A DNA stretch of 64,000 nt from Chenopodium formosanum (Eukaryota; Streptophyta; Magnoliopsida; Caryophyllales; Amaranthaceae), in NCBI GenBank assembly GCA_024500155.1, contig CM044857.1, forward strand, positions 50,827,138 through 50,891,137, given 5' to 3'. How positions within the stretch are numbered: position 1 is the stretch's first letter; the number at the start of each line of letters is the position of its first letter. The notes beneath the pieces are model-generated. The model was not told the DNA's origin, did no database searches, and was given only the letters and a program-made list of their open reading frames with translations. Made by a program: the position numbers and the translations under genes. Below are positions 23,348 to 35,500 of this stretch, one piece after another.

Positions 23348-24507
23348 TATCTCAAAAACAAAAGTCAAATAACCTACAAAAAATTAGTGGGAAGCCAAGA
23401 TATAATCTGGCCCCCCCACTCCTCTAGCTATAGCAAAACCTACCCTAATGAAGATATGAGCTGCAGCACGAGCCCCAATGTCTTGCGTCGTCAAGAACCT
23501 CTGAACCCGTTTCAGCAACGCAACAACTTCCTTCTCTAATTCCCCAAGCGAAGAAAAGGAGAAGGGAATGAAACCATATCCAATTGTCCGACAATGAGCT
23601 TCATACTTAACCTGCTTCCGATGAGCCGCATCAACCACAACCCGTCCAGGAACAAAGTCAGATAGCCCTGTCTGTGTCAAAGGAGAAGACTCTGTGAATC
23701 GACACATACATCACGACCACGATCCCGTGAATAAAGTAACACATTGGCAGGTCAAAGGGCCCCGTCATTCCCTCCTAACAACCCTATGTCAACCTCCTTT
23801 CTTGCTGAAATCCCAGATCTGTAGCAAATATCAACAAGTGTATCCCGAACAACATTATACCGATGTTTAATACCTACAATACCAGCACACGATGCCGCGT
23901 GGTCATCGAAAATATCCCCAGTAAAAACCCGAGAACAAGCAGAGCACGGCGTCGAGACAGAGAACAATGGAACACACATCCGGTAGCACAGCACACATCG
24001 GTATGTCTTTGCGTTCATCGTCTGACCTAACCCAAAAATAGGGGTTGCTCGAAGCCAAGCAGAGGTGTGATCTCCCTGCTACGACTTCCACAATGCCTAC
24101 TGACGAGGAGACAAAGAAAAGACGGATCCTGCAGAAGCGGTAACCTTTGTGAAATATATATCTGACAGTTTCTTCATGAGTTTAGGGGCAGCAACCTCAC
24201 AAGGATTACCTAAAATGTCAGATTCCACTGTTCCATTAAACAGACTCAACACGTTCTCAAAGGCTTGACCAAAACCAACAATACCAGTACGACGCGGAAG
24301 CTTTGTCTGCAACCCAGCAGACTGCAACCGAGAAGCAAAAAAAGCATAATGACGAACATCACCTGCGGAATAAACACCAAGCCCTCCAAATACAAATGGT
24401 AAGGTGGCAAGTCGCCACTGCCAATCACCAAACCCGAGCCCCGAAATAGTAACAATACCCTCCAAGGAAAATCGAAAAGCCTCGTCAAATATGCACTGAG
24501 CCTCGTC
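23348..24507 (-). mobile_element. 5'-truncated non-LTR retrotransposon, RLE-type (copy 2)
   Basis: The minus strand encodes the same C-terminal polyprotein as 2766-4370, starting in the reverse-transcriptase end (DEAQCIFDEAF, FGGLGVYSAGDVRHYAFFASR) and passing through the Cys/His cluster (CSAC...DHAASC) and the endonuclease-like region (RYNVVRDTLVDICYRSGIS). The frame is broken near 24,090 and 23,750-23,700, so it is a pseudogene. The element 3' end (low coordinate) adjoins (AAT)n and its truncated 5' end adjoins another (AAT)9 at 24,508-24,534. Insertion into an (ATT)n tract, or a duplication of it, is therefore indicated. Confidence 0.8.
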
Positions 24508-24534
24508 ATTATTATTATTATTATTATTATTATG
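24508..24534. repeat. (ATT)n at the 5' side of retrotransposon copy 2
   Basis: Nine ATT units directly adjoin the truncated 5' end of the element, in the same phase type as the tract at its 3' end. Confidence 0.95.
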
Positions 24535-26542
24535 TTCAATATTTCACACTTGTTAAGTTGTTAATGCAAATTTTATATTGTTTCAAAAAAAAAAAAAAAA
24601 AAAAAAAACGCATATTTTATATCAATATTATAGAAATTTTTATTAAAATGAATTCAACAAAATTTACATTCATTTAGGACAGTAATCAGTAAAACGAGTA
24701 CAGTAAATTACAGATATCACAATTATCCGAATAATTATCTAAACATATGTTCGCCACATACTCAGATAAGGATTAGATGAGATAAACAAGTAAATTAACC
24801 GAGCGTAAATATCTAATACATCCATAATGTTCACACTTTGGGTTTCTTTTGTATGCCTAAACAAAGACTTCACCTATAGTTGACTTTTAATTTTTTGGCC
24901 CAAATAGGACAATATTTTATAAAGTTGATGGCAAACCAATTGACCCAACTACTGACTAATTAAAAGAATGACAACCTACACAAAAGATACGTATAAATAT
25001 GTATTGAGGTGATGGGAGAAATTTTTCAAAAAAACAAAAAAAAAGTCCATCAATATCAACTTTTGTCTTGATCATAAAGTAGGATGGGATATGAACCAAA
25101 ATATCATCTTTAGTATGAATAGAGAAAATGGTTCAATTGTGAAGACGACTGAGACTTCTAAAACTAAATGGAAAAAAAAATTATTTTTGTGAAACGTAAT
25201 TGACAATTATGTAGAGTATATTGCATGCTATAAGGGCTTGTTCACTTAAGCTTAATTTCAGTTCAGTTCAATGCAACTCCTAATTTCCTTCTCTCATAAA
25301 ATATTCATTTCAATTCTATTCAATTCAGCTCCAATCAGTTCAGTTCAGTAAATATGAACAGACCCTACTATATAAACTAAATTATATACTTCACCTATTT
25401 ATTTGGGATGAAGTAACTATAATAGAATATCATTTAATTTGAAATGAAAAGAATATTACTTTCTATGTATTTTAAGTGTTTCATTTATTATATATGTTTA
25501 TTTTTTAAGTATTAAAGACAAGCTAATAAAACAGTAAATAGGTTATAGGAAGTTAAAGTAGGACAAATCTCATTAGTTACACTGATGAAAGACTTGGTGT
25601 AATATACAGCGTGCGAGTTGCGACCATGCGTCACTTCTATAGTGTTTTATATAGATGCATTACAATGCCAAGCACGCCCCTTTCTATATTAGGTAATATC
25701 CAAGTCATGTAATTTTGTCATTATATTAATGCTCTTTTTGGTAAACATAGAAATAAATGGGAAATGAAACCTCTAAAAAGTATAAGAATGAAAAGTAATT
25801 TGATTGACAAAACTATCTACTTAATATGCATGTTGTAGTATGTTGCAATTAAAATAAAGCATAGAAATAACGAAGTGTAATTTAAAAATAAGCAGAAAAT
25901 ATCCTTAAATGCACCTTACACTTGAGTTCATATAAGTTTTTTCTTACCATTATCTAGTTGCACATGTAAGACTTGCTCTTCTTTATGTTCTTTTTATCAG
26001 TTTCGTTCTAAGTATCACAAAAGTCAGTTGACTCAACAGTTAGCTAAATTAGAATTCAAAGACGAAAATTAGAAATGTTTTAACACCAATAGTGTTGAAA
26101 ATAGATATGCTGTAAATTAACTCACAAAAATATTCAGATGGTAAATGTTTTAACACCAATAGTGTTGTTCATCTGTTACAATCACCTCGGTCGTATAGGG
26201 GACTATGAAAAACTGACGTCCCTGATATACATATTCTTCAAAGAATGGTACCCAACAAAGAAGGGTAAATTTACAGCTAAAGCTCTAAAAGAACCCATAA
26301 TAATCAAATCACTAGCCATATAATCTAACCTTTCTAACTACAATTAAATGAATTACGCTGTACATTATCAATAATCTATGCGTCACGAAGCCATCAAATA
26401 CCTCACTCGCTCCCTGTTTGAGTTTCGTGTATTTCCTCACAAGTCACAACATTGAGCATACTAGCTTCTACTGCTCTCCTCTGGCAGAATCACCAAGAGA
26501 TTTGTAATTGATGGCCCTTGGGTTATGCTATGAGTAGATTGC
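24535..26542. other. Intergenic and 3' flank of the formin gene
   Basis: It contains poly-A (about 24,584-24,608), a Tourist-like MITE (25,234-25,365) and a 25-bp direct repeat (ATGTTTTAACACCAATAGTG at about 26,077 and 26,146). The formin 3' UTR probably lies within 26,330-26,542. No gene is seen otherwise. Confidence 0.5.
25234..25365 (+). mobile_element. Tourist-like MITE, 'TTCAG' family copy 2
   Basis: Termini GGGCTTGTTCAC and TGAACAGACCC are inverted repeats, with TAA on the left and TAC (one change) on the right. The interior of degenerate TTCAG units and CTCTCATAAAATATTCA is shared with copies 1, 3 and 4. Confidence 0.75.
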
Positions 26543-29500
26543 TCATTTCAGAGTGCCAAATTTCCAAGGGGACTGCTGCACATGGTGGTCAGGGTCCTTC
26601 ACACGAGCATTCATCTTCGACTTTTCATTCTCAGCTTCCTTCTCTGCCTTTTTCTTCTCAAACTCAAGCTGTTTGCAGTTCTCATCATGTGCTCGATGGA
26701 ACATCCTAACAAAGTTCTGTAAGGTTGACACAACTGCAGCCAAAACATCAATAACGAAATACTTGAGTGGCTCTTAGTATTGCAGATAAAGTGGCCAAAA
26801 GATCAAAAAAAAAAAAAAAAAAAAATATAACCACATCCAAATTATTTTTTTTTGGACACTTCAAAGTCAAATTATCGGGAAGTATGGATCTGTACCTTGT
26901 TCAAATGGAACCTTTGCTGGATCTTCACCAAAATACATAGCCAAAGCATCAGCATTTCTACCCTGAAAACATATATCATAAGGGTTTAATTACAATGTCA
27001 TAAATTAAACCAGAGAAATTTAGCCAAGGCCTATGTAAGCTTTTTTCGAATGAAAAAGAGTAGCCAAATGGAGTGATTGTTCCCTTAATAAGTCACCACT
27101 AGTTAAAAGAACACCAATTGGCCCTCTCGTAAATTTTATTTGTAAACTCTTTCTCTTTACTTTACACACTTTTTCCAGCTTTTAATCAATCGATTATTTG
27201 CTATACTCTTTTTCCTACTCAGACATTTCCTTATGATGATTCATGTTCGCTGACCCCAACTCATTTTTGGACTAAGGCTTTGACGTTGTTGTTGTTGTAT
27301 AAGTTCACATTAGAGCTACTCAAGTTCAATTCAAAAGTAAAAATGAGATCGATCAATAAATCCATATAAGCTCCAATAAGTTCAAAAGAACAAAGCCTCA
27401 AGGAACAATATAAACATACCACGATAGAATAAAGCGACGCCAAGGACCTCACTTCACCCTCCGCGTAAGAAAGAAACCCCTTCAAGATCTGTTCAAAATG
27501 AAGTTAAAAAGAACTCGAGAAAGATAATTAAATAAAAAAAAAAAACTTCGTAAATCACTATGTTCAGCAGTTGAGAATCTTGAGATATCTTGAGATTTTG
27601 AGAACATATAACATTTTTAGCTCATTTGCACACTAATCAAATCAAGCAGGTCAACTTTGGCTGGCACTAGAGGATTTATTCACATTTTCACTAAAAACAA
27701 AGGACTATTTTGAATATCTATAGAATGCAAATAAAGTTACAAAGATAAACTATATAGAACAGACTAGAACATAATCCAGGATAGCAGGACAGCAAATTAA
27801 ATTTAAATTTGTCATTAGGGTATAGTGGCAAATTAAGAGCGTGATAAGTGCGACATAACTATGTTTTTTATGTGATCTTTACAGCATTTGATGTTCATAT
27901 TCTCAAGATAACACACTAAAACAGTGAAACGGGGTATATAGTTTTTGGTGAACTGTAGCTTAAGCATGATGTATCGGAAACAAAGAAACTTTCTATCTTC
28001 AAAGGAGCTTAAGCATGATGTATCGGAAACAAAGAAACTTTCTATCTTCAAAGGAGATCAGTCAATAAATTATAGTTATCGATTCTCATCACAGGCGGAT
28101 ACAAATTATAGCTCCTGTGGCTCTTTAAACACCAAAAAAATCACAATAGACTAATCTGCACAGGCGGATACAAATCTGCAAAGATAATGCAGGAAATCAA
28201 TACAGTCTATACAGACCCCTGAACATACAAACATATTCTATAAGATAGTGAGAGAATGAGAGAGGAATAAGTTCTGAGTTAGTTACAGGGGTATTAAATG
28301 TTCAGTAAAGAAATTAGTTACGTATGAACGTATCTGAGTTTTGTGCAAGTCAGTAATGTTATAAATAAGCAAGCAGTTGACAGAGAAAGTATTCTGAAAT
28401 TTGATAACAGGTTTGTAGAGTGGGAGTGTCATTCCTCTCAAATGAGTGGTTAGCCTGTATTTGGTGTAATTCAGCTTGATTATCAACACATAAATATTTA
28501 ATTGCCTATTTATTCTTTCCTTATTTCAGCAATTCAATCTTCTTGTTGAGACTGAGCTAGAATCAGTCTTAGCCCTAGCAGATTATTAGTAGTATTCACA
28601 AATGAGGCAGTTTCAAGAAGCCACATGCATCACAAATTCTTTATTTCTAAGGCAAACCAAGGAGCGCAAAGGTCATTCAAGCATAATAATTAACACTTAT
28701 TTACTGCGACTTACGCACATTCATTATTAAGGCTGTATGAAGCAGCGACATGAAAGAGGGCATGAAGAATTATACAACGATCATAATTTTACAGAAAGGA
28801 TAATTTACTTGATCCAAGAAGATACATATGTTGTAGTATGACTTTCAATTAATGAAATAGTTTTAGCCTAAAAGATGGCACATTTACGATTCAATAACAA
28901 ACAAAATATTGGCACAGTAAAGTACAAGAAAAGTCTCAACACGGGTTAAACAATAATCTAACATCAAAATAAAGGACAATTTAAGAAAAGTCCATATGAA
29001 AGATCAGAGTGGAAATTCAATATTTTATGGTGCTTTGATCTAAGCTGATGAACCAAAGATCACCTAGGGAGCCATATGATCTTTAATAACAGAAATGAGC
29101 ACAAAGGAATACAAAGTAAGAACTAAACACTAACCGTGCAAAAGCATTCTGAAATATTGCCATCATTTCCTGAGGCAGTCAGCTCTTGAACAACCTTTTC
29201 TAACCCTTTGCTAATAGCTTGCATTTCCTCTGCCAAGATTTTAAGTTGTATCTGCAAAGTAAATGTCGATAAATCTCATGCATACACATTAGTTGATAAA
29301 GGAGAAATAAATTATAGCTTCTATTATGAAGGACGAGAAAATATATAGCCTCTATTATATAGGATGTGAGAATATACAGCTCCTATAATACAGGATGAAA
29401 AATCATGAAAAAAAAATGGGTTGAAATAACGGTATCTGACAATATATGCATGCATACAATACAATTCTTTTACTGCTACGGCGCAAGATCAGATCTACTA

Positions 29501-32500
29501 ACCACCTAGTTGGTTAGTAATCAAGCACCACGCTGAAAGATGACATAAATACAGTTCAAAACTTCAAATAAAACAGAGGTCATGCTCTGATTTCAGAATA
29601 AGCTTTAAAAGAACACACATAGTCATGTATAAATGCTCCAAAGCTATATATATATATTTCTCTTACACGTCAGATCCTCTCAACTTATGCTACAGAAGGG
29701 AATTCTATGGACAGGGTGCAGGTTTAACTTCATGGCCTGAAGGCCATTAGATTCTTAACAAAATATTTTGTCAGCATCTTAGTTTGATTGTCTTGCAATA
29801 AAATCCTAAATTTCAATTCGCTCAAGGGAAGTTATCCTCCGTATAATAAGGTGTCCAGGGGACCTCTTAAGTCTTCAGTGGATTCTACAGCAACAAGTTA
29901 CTTTCAAATGAATCAAGTAGTTTCCTTATAAATGAGAATAGTTGTTCAAACTCCCAGTCAAGCAGCAATGATGTGGCATGCTAACAGCAGTGCAGCTAAC
30001 AATTACAGCAGCGGCAGTCTCAGTGCTAGTACAATTCCAGTGCAACACATGAGTATAAGAAATAATTATGTGACTTACATTTCTACTACTTTTTATTATT
30101 TTTCTAGCACACATACCATCCATTTTACTCTACTAAAATGTACCCATGCTGATGCTAATGCACGAAATATATTCCATGCGATGAAAAATATACTTAAATA
30201 TTCCTAAAAAAAACTCCATCATTGTTTTTTTTATAATATATATATTTTTCAAAATCATTCATAACTAAGTTAATAATCGCCAGAACAAAAAAATATAATA
30301 CTATATCAAAATCAACTTTTTGTATATGAAATATATTTATATACATATATATATTTTCTAATATCTTTCTATGTACAATATATCCTGTGCATTTTGCACA
30401 GGTAGTCGGGTACACTTTAGTGCACTAAATGCTACAGTTATCATACCATCAATATATAGCTGGGGCACAATATCGGGCATATCAGGAAAATATCACAGAG
30501 TTTTTTGTTAGGAGTGATAGATGGAACAACCATAAGGTCAGCCTAGAGAAAAATTTGAGAAACTGATGATTTTAATGTAGCAAAGTCGCTGGTGAGAATC
30601 TGCTAGAGATTAGCATGGTTTCCAGCAGTATAAATGGCAGAAAAACAGAAGGAAGATGATGATTATATTGATTAGATGAGATTTACACTAAATTGGATGA
30701 TAATTCCACTTTCGAGCGGTGGATCCGTGGATGCTCTCCTAACACGAGCTTTCGAGAGGCTCAATCTCTCCCAATAGCAAACTTCAGAATATTTTCAACA
30801 TGTCCTTATTCCTCCTAATGAGGCCTATTTATAGAAAAACTCTCATAAAATCTAACTTATTCCCCAAGCTACTACTAATAGGCTATGACTAAAATACCCA
30901 TCCCCTATTGATTCCTTGCAGAATCTAAACAAGGTCTGTAATTAAGATTGGATAGGAGGCATAGTTCCCTCTGTGAGTTCCATTAACACTTAAAACTGAA
31001 CTTGAATTCCAATCCAGAAAAACACTTGACGTGTTCAGCAAAGAGAAATGTAGTCTAATGATTCTACCTCCCCTGCTTGTATCTGATTTACAACAGAGAC
31101 TTACCTTGAGAAAATGGCAATTATTTAATTGTAAACAAAAAAACATAGTTCATTACTTCATATAAAAACCTATCCAACCTAAAAATATTCACATAATAAC
31201 AGGAGGATGGTACCACTTACCTTGAGAAAATAGGATTTGCACATAGTTAGTTATAACATAATTTTTGCTTCAAAAAAAAAGTTAAAACATAATTTCAACC
31301 ATTTGGAATATTTATTATCCCTTCCTTACAAACTAGATTAAGCAATAAAAATGTATGATAACGAGAATATCAACGAAATACAGATTATATACCTTTGTTG
31401 ACCCCTCCAAATTGGCCAAATCTTTTGGAAAATCCAATACCTCAGGTAGTTGATCAGCAAGAATCTGCAGATTAATAAGAAGAATTCCACAGTGCGCCAA
31501 AATTAATACAATATTATATTACAAAGCCTAATTTAGAGGCCACTCTTGAAAAGTTGTCCTAACAAATCTCACTAGAAGTCTAGATTTTGCACAATAAACA
31601 ATTTTCCACTTCATAATGCATAACAAAGAAGCAAAAATTTTTTACACATATGAAAATGGACATAAATCCAGTTTAAGAACAAGTCTTGAAGACCACTAAA
31701 AGTCAAACAGGGCAAAAAAACTAGGGACAGAGGGAGTATAAAATATGATTATAGTTCTTTCATTCTTTACTTGACTTTCTTAAAATGAAAATGTCACCAA
31801 TACTTGACCTTTAACATAAATGGAAAAGTTTTTTCACACATTAAAGTAAAGTAATTCTGATAATTACACATACTCTCCCACCACCACCATCAATCATCAT
31901 ATCAAGCCACCACCCCAGTCCTTTATAGTTTATACCACCTAGTCCACCGCATCAACTATCAACCACCTCAGTCTAACAAAACACCATCCCAATCTAATGA
32001 ACCACCTTCCAGCTGAAACACACAGGCAGTAAATTCACCATCCTCCTCACCGAACGGACAACCTAACTCGCTGAAAACCACCCTCACCCTGAGCTCAATC
32101 TATTTTCTCTCTCCTTGCCGAAATTACTGCCCTCCACCAAACCGCCACCTCCACTGAAATCACTCACCACCAATCGGAAATGTACATATATAACCCACCA
32201 CCACTTTTTTGGTATTTTGGAGAGAAAAGAAAGAAAGAGAATCAAAGAGTTCAAATTTAGAGAAGGAAGAGAGAGAAAGAAAGATAAGAGGGGTTGAAGA
32301 TGAAGAAATCAAAGTCAGCGGAAGAGCATGTGGTCTGGACTTTGGGCCGGGAGAGAGAAGAACTGGATGGCGGTGGAGAATTCGGATACGACAACGGAGA
32401 AGAAGTTGAAGATGAAGTCTCGATTGTTATGGTGACAGGTTGGTGTGGTGATTAGTGGTGAGCTGGCAGGTTTAATTAATCAATTGATTACTCTAAAACA

Positions 32501-35500
32501 AAGCTTAATTAAATAATCTCTATACACTCTCTCTCCTCTTTCTTAAAAAGTGTACCAAGCCCTATCAGTCATCTAAAAAAATAGGAGAATATAATTCCAA
32601 GTACCTCCAAAATTCTAATGCCACTTTTTATTTTTTACAAACTAGGAAAAAAAACCCCTTCCATAAAACAACACCAAAGAAATGCATAGTAAACAACCCT
32701 ATCTATTATCTAATCCCAGGCATTTACTCCAAAAGATTTTATCATTAGTCTCTACAAATAAAATCTAAAAAACTTGGCAAAGAGGTCTCCAAATAACCTC
32801 AATATTCCTCCCAAAGTTACAAGACACCCATGAGGTCATATGTAACCACCTCATAAATCATATTTTTGTAAAAAAAAAAAAAGATAATTACTCCGCCTCA
32901 TAACTCCACATATACAAATAAACATAATTCATGAAAAGAATAAAAAGCCTTACAAGTTAAACGAAATCAGTCCCTCATCTACACTTACCTATTAAGAGAA
33001 TCATAATTGTTTGAAGTAATTGCAAATTAGTCACCATGCTAGATATTACTTTTGAGTACTTGTAAAGAGGGACTTGAACTTCTTACTCTCTTAGGCATCA
33101 TGTATAGTGATGAGTCTAGGGGTGAGAAAAATCCTGAAACACATGTTCCGAGTCCGAGTAATAAAATTAGGAGCTTGTTGCAACTAGTTCTCAAGTTTTT
33201 GGAACAGGTTAACACAAGTTCAAGTTCCAAGTACCCTCAACCAAAATTAGAACCTATCAATAAAGCCCGATTCATATGAGCCCAATATTAAATAAACCCT
33301 AAACAACTAGTTGTGTTTGTGATTTGTAAGAATTTTAAGTTTGTGACTTTGTGACTTGTGAGTATCCAAAATAAACTTGTTTTTCACCAATTTATTAAAT
33401 ATCCCTACCTTATAAAAAGTTTAAGAAATCACTTATGAATAGTGCATGGACATTTATATCCCTACAAATATTCTTTTACATATTTGTACTCATTGAATTC
33501 AAAAACCTTTAAATTGTCTTTTGAATACCCAAAGTAGAATAATTATTTGTGTTTATTTCAATATTTAAAGCATCTTTTAGTCTCACCATAAATTTTGGTT
33601 TAGAGTTTATAATTGTATGATTAAAATTGTCCCTTGAATTCCCTAAATAGATTAATACATTAATTATTTGGGTTTATTTCAATATTTAAAGCATCATTTA
33701 GTCTCTCTATTTTTTTTTTTGGGAGTATATAATTGTATAATGACTTGTTTAATAGGGATATGCAAATAGATATAATAAAATATCATGCAAATATTTATAA
33801 GACAAAAAGACCATTACTAATAATTCTCCTCAAAGGGCTAGCCACTGCGCGCATTGCGCGCTTAAGAATCCTTAGTACTAGTAAAACACAGGATACCTAA
33901 ACCGGAACCAGAACCCGCCAGTTCTCATTTTTTCAGGAACCTGTTCAACAAAATCCGATTTTGGTTTCTGTTCCTTGGATTTTGACAAGGTACCCTGTTA
34001 GCTGTCACACTCACCCCTAGTGCTGACTGTTGAGTGCAAAAGTAAGGAGAAGAGACATGGGGCTTCCTCTCTAATTTTCTATTCCACGTATCCTTTCAAT
34101 CCTAAATCCATAAAGAGAAAAGAAGCCCATGACATATTTCCATGAAGAGTGTAAATATGATTCCATTTAAAACATTCTACCAATTGCATAAGCATCCATC
34201 CTTCATAGCTCGCAAATGGACACTTCCCCTCATCCGTGAAAAAGAACATCTCCCATGATTGTTTCAGAAGGGAATTCGAAAGAAGATGGAAAATCGGAAA
34301 CACAAGGGTATGCTAAATGGAAATATTAGAAGTAATGTTGATAGAGCATCTGAAGTAACTATGCCACTTTCCAGTATCAAATCTCATGCAGACTTACTGA
34401 ATCCCAAGAAAAATAAACAACTCATCAAGGAAGTGATTTCACATAGTTCTAATGAACCTTTCACTACCAGTAAGGTACGGAGTAATATCAAATGAGAGGC
34501 TAGTGTCACGTGATTCCTTTTACCCACTACATAAAGTAAGTGCTCTCTCTCTCCCCCTCCATTTTTCTACTTTGACCAAAAGTAATGTCTATGAAAATAA
34601 AGTTGTGTTTCTTCAAAGACAAGGGAGTAATTGATACCAAACAACAAATAACCTCCTAAAACTACATATCATGAATTCATGATAAATTTCAAGAATATTT
34701 TGGGACAAAGGGAGTATACACATAAGCGAAAGCTAACTAGCCTAAAGCTTTTTTGCTTCACGAACCACTCTTTTTCTCATGTAAAAAAGAAATAATTACC
34801 TAACTCATGCGGATATAAATTCCAACAACCACATTTTCATATACCTACTAAAGCACTTTACGAAAATCCTTGTTCATCATTCCTATAGTTCTTGATAACA
34901 CACAAGGGAAACCATACATTCATCCTCCAAATTTAAAACAGCATTTGGAAATCCTGTTCCTAAAAGAAACTCTCTACCTTAACACTAGTATTGGATCTCT
35001 CTGCTTCCTCAAACATAGTCCAATTCAAAAGAAAGACATGATCTTAACAACAGTTTTAAGAACAGTCACTCTCACTTTTGACTAAATGAAGTTCATTCTC
35101 CTTGTTCCATCAACTACCTTACAAAGAAAAACTGAAATTAGTATCCCTTAGTAATCTAGCTATGCCAACATCACTTTCTTATCAAATGCATACTCCGTCA
35201 AGGATAGTGCTCCAAAAATTACTAAGAAAGAGTATCTCACCGGCAAGACTTCTCACTAAGCCATCAATTTCAATAACAACCAATAGTCTCTTTTTTAAAA
35301 GCTTTAAAATCTCTAGAGAATAAGTAGAATTATAGATAACTTTGAACCAGCATTTAGTACCTATGTAGGACTTTGTAATACCTTTCATCCTTTTCATTGA
35401 CATACGTGATAAAGTAATAAAAGTAAAATGACCTGAGAAAATGATACGCTAAAAAGGCAAATAAATGGTCAGAATAGCTCAGTTGGTAAAGTGGAGGACT

